Shown here: positions 56,248-64,000 of the stretch, piece after piece
Layout: every line of letters starts with the position of its first letter
Position numbering within the stretch: the first letter of the stretch is position 1
Source of the DNA: Aplectana chamaeleonis
Lineage: Eukaryota > Nematoda > Chromadorea > Rhabditida > Cosmocercidae
Length of the DNA stretch: 64,000 nucleotides
Direction of reading: 5' to 3'
NCBI GenBank assembly: GCA_029168955.1
Contig: JAPDOI010000010.1
Coordinates: 2,999,001 to 3,063,000 of the forward strand
The notes under the pieces: generated by a model
Database searches by the model: none
What the model saw: only the letters and a program-made list of their open reading frames with translations
What the model was told of the DNA's origin: nothing
Made by a program: the position numbers and the translations under genes

Positions 56248-59156
56248 ATGTTCCAACAACTATCCGTCATGGAGGCGATGAACTACAATACCGCTCATAG
56301 GATTTGGTCAGAAATAGAGCGAGGTCGGGTTTTCGCGTCTTTTTCGTCTTTTTTGTATAACCCGCTTCAAAATCAAATTTGAGCGAAACTAGGGAGATGT
56401 TCATAATCCAGGCGTGGAGAGCTATCCAGTGGTGTAGCTATTGTAAAGATTTCGTGGAGAACCATGGAAATTTCGCAATCAACCAGCTCTCAATATACGG
56501 TAGACACAGGAAAACGCAGGCGGAGACGGTAGCGCACCATGCATCACGGTACCGTAATCACAAACCTGGGTGATTACGAAACTTTTCTAGTACTCAACGT
56601 AATCACCACAAAGTCTGAACCATTGCGTATCCCTGAACGCGAGGATTACGAATATCTCCCTAGTTTCGCTCAAAATTGACTTTGAAGCGAGTTATACAAA
56701 AAAGACGACCTCGCTCGCTTTCTAACCAAATCCTACGAGCGGTATTGTACCTTCAACAGAAGGTCGGTAACATAGTGAATCAGTGCACGGAGCTGGTGAG
56801 ACGGTGCAGCACAGCAATGGATGGGTGCATCACAATCATGAATGGTGTCCCTGAGAATGTTGTGGATAAACTCCAGAAGAGCCGAGCCCGTCGAAAAACG
56901 GTGGCTAAAGGGTTCGTGCAACAATAGGGAACATTCACTGCCGAACAGTGTGAACTCATGGAGTGGAATTGCAGAGACTAAGGCAGGTAGAGAATCTGCT
57001 GCAGTCCGCGAGAATTACGCATTCTGAGGATTTGCAGGCTGTCCAGGGAGAGCTGCTACACCAATCTGAGCATGACGATCAGTGCATAAGAGAGCTAGCA
57101 GACATGCTCCATGTAGATGCTACTCAACTAAAGGACAGTATAAAATCGTTGATTATTTCCTGTAAACAGTGCAGCCGTTCGGAACGCTGTAATGCTGTTT
57201 TATGGCACCGTAAGCAGCCAAACGTTTCTCATGAGATTCACCACACGGCTTCGGAGCAGCCCAGCGACGGCGAAGTGAACTGCTACTTCGTCCGTAACGC
57301 AGAGTGCGATCCAGAACCAAAGGTGAGGGAGCAGTCAGTACAGTCTTCTCAGCATAGAGTTGAGTCTGGGCACCAACTCGCGTATGATCGAAGAAGCTCG
57401 TTTCAGAACGCGGAGAAAGAATCGCGTCAAGAAAGACCTAAAGTGTTGAACTTCCTGACACGGATGAGCTCCGTCCCGCAGGGTGGGTACGGAAATCTCG
57501 GGACGCATTTAAACATAGGGGAAATGTTTGCGGCGATGGGTCTGCGAGATGTGGAGATTTCCAAAGACCCTAAGGGGAAACGGTGCGACGACTTCGTTGT
57601 CAGGTTTAGGATGAAGTATCTCAAGCTATATCTGGACGACGACATGCTAGTCTACCTCTCTCTCTCTCTCCAAGCTTGATGGGTTTCCAAAAGTAGTGGC
57701 TGAAGCGCTGCCAAGAAAAGTCTGCGAAGGAGGACTAGAAGCAATCATCAATGGATTGCGGAAAAGTCTGAGCGCAAGCGATCCAGCCCAGCAAATGAAA
57801 GCTTATATGGAGCTGAAACACTTGAAGAAGGATGTCGACGTCACTCGATTTTGTATCGAGCTTGAACGACTGACTAGGATGGCTTATCCGAATGCCTCGG
57901 ACGAAGAACTGTCGAAGACACGGGCTGCGGAACTCGTAACACAACTCTCGGACTGACTTGAGTACTTGCAGCTTTACTCAGCGCTGGAGATTGTGCCAGT
58001 AGGGTGTGAATACGAGATGGTCAAAAGATTGGCTCAGCGTTGCGAGCAAAGTCGAGATGTCGCTTCAGCAATGCGGCAAGCTGCACAGCCATGGGGATTA
58101 AGACCGGCCGAAACAGGCAAGGACAGGTTTTTGCCGTCAAACCAGGAGAGTCAACCACCTACATGTTCCACTAAATCAGAGCCAGCAAACGGTTCCGTAG
58201 CTGCGTCGTCAAGTGGAGAATCGAAGAAGGCACTGAAGTGCTACAATTGTGGCAGGACTGGTCATCTTTCCCGCAAATGCCGAGCTTCTAGAGAGCCCTC
58301 ACACCGTGAGGTTAGTGGAAGCAACGGTGCAGCAGAGGAAAGGCCAGTGAAGAACTTCACGGCTTCGCTCAACAAGTGGATCTGTGGAGCCGTAGGCTCA
58401 TCCAGAGCACAGGACGAGTTAGTGGGAGGACAAATGGTACATATTCTCGGATTCTCGCGGCAAGCTTTGTTGGACACAGCCTCTCAAGTAAGCATCATCC
58501 CTCTGGAAATGTTGGAAGAAGCTCTTGACTCTGCTTTCGAATTGGACAATGATGTCGAAGAGATTCCAATGCGAGGTTGCGCACCAGTGTACGATGCATC
58601 CGGGAGTCCTATGAAGTTCAAAGGATCAGTTAGGCTCACCATAAAAGTGGAGCAAGGCAGGAAACGGAGGATCGCATGTTTCGTGATGAAAGGAGGCGAC
58701 GGAATGCTAGTTCTTGTCACAAACGCTCTAGCAAAGCTGGGATTCAACCTGAAAGGGTTGGCGAGAGCGTCACACTCTCTCCACAGAGGTGAAACCGTTG
58801 GTGCAACCAAGAACAAGCATGAGCCGAAACAACAACAGAAAGCATCAATTGTGCGGTGTCCTGATGCCAAAGTGGTGTTCATTCGAGCGACATCTGTGGT
58901 CCAAGCCCCTGTCACAAACACTTTTGCAGGAGCGAAAGTCCCCGACGAACGGGAGGACGGTGTGCTCAGTGAAGCAGCACATATTGTGCCGACAGAGGGC
59001 CGAGCAAGAGTTGAGCCACGCAGGAAGCATGTGTTCGCAAAGAACAAGCAGCGGCGCACAGTGAAGTGTTGCGCAGCGATAGAAAATGAGCGAACGGCTG
59101 ATGCGTCCCATTGTCAAAACCAGGCTGACGGTTGTCACAGACAGAGGCCATGCTGA
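56248..59156 (+). pseudogene. gag-pro: Gag-protease of LTR retrotransposon 2, broken
   Basis: Pieces: 56248-56283, then a foldback insertion, then 56750-56927 in the matching phase (TAG at 56925). A shift leads to 56963-57679. A (CT)n run at 57655-57671 shifts the phase again to 57672-57956 (TGA 57954-57956), and 57966-59156 is open in that same phase. The capsid-type domain spans the CT run. A CCHC knuckle (CYNCGRTGHLSRKC) lies at 58239-58280, and the retropepsin motif ALLDTASQVSIIP has its Asp at 58473-58475. Here knuckle and protease are in one frame. DTA replaces the usual D-T/S-G, which may or may not allow activity. The Gag layout matches element 1. Nothing resembling pol follows. Confidence 0.85.
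56284..56749. mobile_element. TA-flanked foldback in the gag N-terminus (CAATACC ends)
   Basis: Ends TACAATACCGCTCATAGG and inverted TACAATACCGCTCGTAGG. The arms (about 130 bp) include TCGTCTTTTTTGTATAAC and CTCCCTAGTTTCGCTC. TA at 56284-56285 and 56748-56749. The gag phase before and after is consistent once the element and one TA are disregarded. Confidence 0.88.
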
Positions 59157-59454
59157 AGTATCATGTCAAAGACGCCTCGAGGGAGCAACTCGGATGTGCT
59201 CAGACCTGGAAATCCGGAAAAAAAGCTGTCGGCACAGCAGTGTAGGACGAATGTGGAAGCGACGATCGAAGGAGCCACACACTGGGCGAGGTTATCTCAA
59301 TGCAAAAGGACAGCGACACGATCGAAGGGATACTGACGCTGATGCGCACTGTAGCCGCGGACGTAATGGTATGGACTATGGTAGTGTCCGTAACGGAACG
59401 TGTGATACCGTGGAGGTTATAGAGTCAGGGACGACTCTTCCTTGAGGAAGGGCA
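59157..59454 (+). other. 3' internal region of element 2 with polypurine tract
   Basis: Short open segments in two phases but no recognisable domain. A purine tract GAGGAAGGG sits just before the 3' LTR (59444-59452). Confidence 0.5.
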
Positions 59455-60319
59455 TGTTAAATATTGTAGGTTCTATTGTGCTAAATCGCTGCTATTGTAG
59501 AACTAAATGCTTCTCTGGGCCTCGTTAGTAGTGCTAATGTTGTTAACATTCCTAATGTAGGCGGTTATTCGTTTATTCTCCTTTTACGTTCCTTCTAAAC
59601 TGTATTTCCTTTTGTTCAATCGGTTAGTTATTGTTTCGTCGATCAATCGGCGCAGAGGCAGGGACACGAGGAAATCACTCTCGCCTCCCTCTCCACCCTA
59701 TGCCTGTCGCTGTACTATCTCGTCGCAGTACATGCTGCTATCAATTGACCCCGCCCTCTGCCTTTTTAAAGGCAGTTTTCACGATAAATCTCTTTCTCGA
59801 GGTCTCGGTGTGAAACACTAAGTCGGCAGGTGCTGTAGAGGATAGGGTCGAAGAAAGCTACGAAACTTGGCCAGAAATCAATAAAAACGGCTTTGAAAGC
59901 AATCCCGGTGCGCCTACCTATCCCGGTCCGCGCCCCAATCGGACGAGCTTGTGGCGCCGCACACGTTTCGATAGCAGATTGCCAAGCAATCCTGCCGCGT
60001 TTAGCAGGATCAATTCGGGCAGATTTCGCGATTAGCGCGCGCTTGCCGAAATTAGCGGGGCCCATGATTCTCGTCCACTCCCTGAATTTAGAAACCGTTA
60101 TTTTGACTTATTCCCGACTTTTTTTCTTCGCTCTTTCTTCACTATTAGTCACCTCACGACCAAACAATCCCATTTTTGTGTCGAACTCGAGTGCGATATT
60201 CATCGTGAACACTGTCTTCAAGGCGAGGCGATTCGTTGTATTAGATTCAATGTCATATCTGGTTGGTTTGGAGAGATGACTCTCCCAATAAATGTCTAAA
60301 ACCACCAGTCGACGTGATT
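59455..60319 (+). repeat. 3' LTR of element 2, interrupted
   Basis: Matches 52509-52918 when 59770-60217 plus one TTAA copy are disregarded. Confidence 0.88.
59770..60217. mobile_element. TTAA MITE, sub-family d, inside the 3' LTR
   Basis: Start AGGCAGTTTTCACGATAAAT, end ATCGTGAACACTGTCT, flanked by TTAA (59766-59769) and TCAA (60218-60221). The 5' LTR shows a single TTAA at the corresponding point, so the target duplication is exactly TTAA. 448 bp. Confidence 0.92.
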
Positions 60320-60323
60320 TAAG

Positions 60324-60654
60324 CGATTCAAAATTTCCTTGAGTGGGGTTCATGTGCGAAGTGTGCTACATTCCCTTTTTTAGATTCTGAAAAATGGGTC
60401 TGTTGGAAACTTTCTGATGGTTTTCTAGATTCATTGAATTCGTCACGATTGCCAGTCGCAGAACGACATTGCTACAGATTTCTACCCAGACCGAATAGAT
60501 CAATCAAAACTGTACCAGCTGGATGCAATGGGTCTTCTCAAATCGTGGAAAAGGCTGTTAAACCCATGTGGTCGTTCACAGCAAACTCCTTCCATTAAAA
60601 CCAAGTAACTTTCTCTGAGAATATCTGCATCGCTATGGCATTGTAATAACCCAC
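60324..60654. other. No recognised feature
   Basis: AT-rich flank of element 2. Confidence 0.4.
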
Positions 60655-60720
60655 ATGCATGTGGGCTATTTCCATGCCACAGGTGGGTTATTTCGATGCC
60701 ACAAGTGGGCTATTCTAATG
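60655..60720. repeat. 22-bp tandem repeat, 3 copies
   Basis: GTGGG(C/T)TATTTC(C/G)ATGCCACA repeated, preceded by the palindrome CCCACATGCATGTGGG. Confidence 0.75.
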
Positions 60721-61764
60721 GTTCTCACCACGGCCTCCATGTATGGGACCCTCACCCTTGAGCCGCGGAGGACCATCCCCTCAGCTGCCAAAAATTATTC
60801 TTCGGCTTCTGAGTGATCCTTCAACGTTCAGGACCGGCCTCGAAATGCCGAGCGAGCATTCACTGAGATGCAGCTCCTTTTATACCCATCGGGTTGTTTA
60901 CTCTGAGCATGATACTGATACAGCATGATATGCTCAACAAGTTTTCATGTTCTGGACAACTACTTCCACCTGAGTACCTTCTCCATATTTCATTTCTCTT
61001 CACTCTAATGAATATTTTGTCATCTCGCAGTCTCTATGAAAACGCTGAGCGATGAATGGAGGTAGCTTGAGAGCGGAGGCAAGACGGAGGGTGCAGGGTG
61101 TTGTCGCACACGCTCGGCGATAAACCATGAGAATTTCAATTTGAAACATGCTGTACAACTCAACTCCCACCCTGGCAGCAATATATGAGGACAGAGTTCA
61201 CGTTAATTTCCCACCCGAATTTCTCCACTCAGAACAATGCAATGGTTACCAATGGTCACTAAAATCACCAAAAAACGGCGGAAAACGCACTGAAACGGCT
61301 CACTTCCGTGAAACAATTTTCTTGACCGGAGTTCCGTTGCTGCAGGTCATCGTGAGTCCTTGCAAAGCTCTGTTACTTTGCATCATGGTGGAGACCACGC
61401 GGAGCCCGCGAAAATTTGAGTACCGTAGAGGTTGACTGAGGTTGTAGTTCCAGGCCGCTTCACGTTCTGCCAATATCGGAAGTGCGTCGACAAAAACGAA
61501 TGCGAAGTAAGAAAATGCAGCTCCTTCCCGGCTTCTTCGCTGCAAGTACCTGATTGCGGCTCTTATATGTATGATTTGTACGCAATTTCACACTCGGAAT
61601 GTATTGAAATGACACAGCGATGCTATAGCGATGTCAAAGTGATATCATAGCTAAGCCGATTCACGCACCGCATTCTATGCTATGTCATAGCAATGCTATT
61701 TCGCGCAAAACTGCATTTTGGTACCATAGCGACGCCACAGCGATGCAGATATTCTCAGAGTTAG
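60721..61764. other. No confident gene
   Basis: Two successive plus-strand frames (61148-61435 and 61432-61650) are open but show no family signature. ATAGCGATG-type words recur at 61615-61755. Confidence 0.4.
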
Positions 61765-62643
61765 AGGCAGTGTACACGATGAATTCTCTTCGAGTTTCCC
61801 CTGGAATTCGACAAGACTGCGGCCCAGTTCAACAGCCACGTCGAAAAAAAGGTTCGAGCGAGTCTCAGTTGGCTCTATACGGCACTAAAGTTGGCTGCAC
61901 GAGAGCGCACGTGGCTCAGTTTACACAACATCCATCCATCGGACATGTGCGGAGAAAGGATAAGATATGGCCGTATAGGGCCACAGAAATGTAAAGAAAT
62001 AAAGTGGGGTCTGCAATCTTTAAACTCAGTCTAGGTCGACAAAAAACATCAAGTCGGCATCAAAATCGTCGTCAGAGACAGTAGAATAAGTTCATGCTTT
62101 GCGGAGAACAAAGCTGACGGACGTTTCTAAGAAGATCAACCGGGTGAGAGCAACATCATTTTCAGGTCTTGGTAGTGTTTGTTTGCTTTTTTATACTTTC
62201 TTCCGGAAAAAAATAACATTTGATAAACGAGGAACCTTCAGTAAAACATTTGATTGAAGGTAACACAAACCGTTTCCTGTTTAAATGCAATGAAATGTTT
62301 CACATTTGAGTTACATTTTTTTTTTGAATTTTCATGCTCATTCTCCAGGCTTTTACATAGGGACAGTCTACGAGGGCCTTATAGTGTGAGTAACCTGAAA
62401 GAATCTCATTTCTATCTTATCAAACAAACCATTGAGAGAATTGTACTCTTTTGTTGGATTTCTCGCACTATCCTGCCAATCAGTGGGCGTCGGGTTCAAT
62501 AAGTGATGAAAGTGGTCAAACATGTAGGTTGGTCTACGCAAATTATTATATTTCAAGAGGTTTTTCGGTGTAGTAAGAACAGCTTCCATCATCTTAGGCG
62601 CTTGCTTGTTGCCACAAGCGTTGGGTAGTTGATTCTATATTGC
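61765..62643. other. Solo TTAA-MITE end, then unassigned
   Basis: TTAG (61761-61764, probably a mutated TTAA) followed by AGGCAGTGTACACGATGAAT is a left end of sub-family d. No matching right end. The rest is featureless. Confidence 0.45.
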
Positions 62644-62646
62644 TAA

Positions 62647-63209
62647 AAGGCAGTTGCGATAAATTGTCCTTCTTCTTTCCCTCTTTAAACCCTTTTCTGG
62701 ATTCAGCGTAGTAGGATCTATAAGAAACATCTGCGAAAAGCCCCCGCTTTGGGACAAATTTTAAGCCTGAATTTTCAAGTCTTCCGATGGTGGACGAGCC
62801 CAATCCACACAATCGGCATCGATGATCTCAAATATCAAGAACATCCGCTGCTTTGAAATCGGAATTCAATCGATGAACAATAGCCTTCAGACTGACCTGT
62901 TCAAATATTTCTGTCTTCATTAAGTCAAAACTTTGAATGAAGTGCTTGTTTTCATTGTTCAACTGTAATTAAATTTGCATTTATTTTTGCTTGTGAATGT
63001 CGATGATTTTTGACTATAGGTACACACACAAGACACCAATCTTTATGAGCGGAGCTGTGCACGTTTGCACGAGTTGGTAACTAAGGATCCTAATATTTCT
63101 TTTTTTAGCTCGTTTCTTGCCGCGTGGCCTTCCCGGTCTCCGAGCCGTTTGCGAACCAATGTAATTTTTATGATTTTTTCAACAACTTTTTTCATCGCGA
63201 CCACTGCCT
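62647..63209. mobile_element. TTAA MITE, sub-family a
   Basis: The start is blurred (CTAA then AAGGCAGTTGCGATAAATTG). The end GCGACCACTGCCT is followed by TTAA at 63210-63213. The internal GGTGGACGAGCCC block is shared with 13245-13792. Confidence 0.8.
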
Positions 63210-63383
63210 TTAAGAGCAGAGGCTAGCTCAGGTCCCCTCGATCTTATCTTCATCTGACTCACTGCTGAATTATTTGAACATCGGCTTCATTCTTTCTTGC
63301 CGAGGTCGACTTAATTGGGGATTCGTACGTGCTAATATTTCAAAAAAGATTTTTGTCGAGTGCTTTGAACACTCTTCTAGAAG

Positions 63384-63782
63384 GCATGATCCGTAGTCCT
63401 CACCGCAGGCGCGGCACGGCGGGGACGCGCGTGATGATCGCTGGAACTTGTCATCAAGTGACACGCGCGGGAAACGACAATGAAACCTTTGGGGCGCCAG
63501 GGCGGTACTGGTTAAAGTTGGACCTCAAATCTGAAATGCACAGAAATTCATGACTTGCATTTGCGTATACTCTCGCGTAGGATAGTCCCTGAATCACCTA
63601 TGTTGGAGTGCACTTAAACTGAGAAGCGAATATTCGTCCCAATGATGAAACCCCAATCGTGGTTTGGGCGGTGTTGGCACGCGCGTCCCGCGCGTGTGAC
63701 TCTGTGAGAACTTTTTGAGTTCACTGCGCTTACCGCGCTTCACGCGCGTGCCGCGCTCGTGGTGAGGATTATGAAAGATGCC
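63384..63782. mobile_element. PIF/Harbinger-like MITE, relative of 9811-10244
   Basis: Right end GGTGAGGATTATGAAAGATGCC then TAA (63783-63785). The left end (GGCATGATCCGTAGTCCTCACC) is degenerate. The shared centre includes the inverted word CACTCCAACATA. Confidence 0.7.
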
Positions 63783-63785
63783 TAA

Positions 63786-64000
63786 AACTCTCACAAGTAG
63801 GAGAGAGATTCGTTATACTTCCCAGCCATTATTGTGTTGCTAGAAAGCACTATAAACTCTGAAGTAAACGCTATTTGCATGATTAGAGAAGTTAGTAGTG
63901 TTGACGTAGCGAGTGCGTAGTGAAATTTCCGATCTACTCCGATTTTAGCTACGTGCCAAAACTTGCCTGAACACGGCGCCTGGAAACAACGCAAAAACAG
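63786..64000. other. No recognised feature
   Basis: Flank of the MITE to the end of the window. Nothing seen. Confidence 0.4.

Noticed and set aside
61148..61650. Two consecutive plus-strand frames with several Cys residues
   Set aside because: Considered as an extracellular Cys-rich protein, but no regular spacing, signal peptide or splice pattern.

Overview
This looks like a repeat-saturated piece of a eukaryotic nuclear genome, most likely a nematode (probably a clade V / strongylid-like worm). The inference rests on the mix of elements: an RTE-like endonuclease fragment, CR1/Jockey-like LINE tails, a maT-type (DD37D) mariner relic, Ty3/Gypsy-type gag-pro elements and a very large population of short inverted-repeat elements. 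I find no intact host protein-coding gene, no rRNA, no intact tRNA and no CRISPR array. Only three short stretches could be host exons, all weak.

Layout. 1-400: a GC-rich TA-flanked MITE and a scrap of RTE endonuclease. 785-5569: a structurally complete but pol-less LTR retrotransposon (LTRs 789-1194 and 5151-5565, 4-bp duplication ATAG) with gag, an aspartic protease behind an in-frame TGA, and an unidentified third frame. 5.6-9.6 kb: a decayed Ty3/Gypsy integrase whose 3' end is split by a 1.86-kb foldback element that itself holds a smaller MITE. 9.8-48 kb: a mosaic of foldback elements and MITEs, two tiny 5'-truncated LINE insertions with target duplications (17.6 and 20.1 kb), several minisatellites, a dead mariner with recognisable ends (43.0-44.7 kb) and a tRNA-derived sequence (40.6 kb). 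48.4-51.2 kb: TA- and TTA-flanked GC-rich MITEs and the C-terminal part of a LINE reverse transcriptase. 52.5-60.3 kb: a second LTR retrotransposon, related to the first, carrying three nested insertions (a hAT-like element, a TA-flanked foldback inside gag, and a TTAA-flanked MITE inside its 3' LTR). 60.3-64 kb: more MITEs.

The repeats fall into a few groups by ends and target site. Group 1: TTAA target, ends starting AGGCA (at least nine insertions or solo ends in five sub-families). Group 2: TA target, ends starting CAATACC, with very long arms (six elements). Group 3: three-base TTA/TAA target, GC-rich (five elements). Group 4: hAT-like with an 8-bp duplication. The two LTRs of the second retrotransposon give an empty-site/filled-site pair that demonstrates the TTAA target directly. 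Shared ends with unrelated interiors suggest that a small number of transposases, none of them intact here, mobilised many unrelated passengers.

Limits: all homology calls are by eye. Family names rest on motifs, ends and target duplications, not on database searches.
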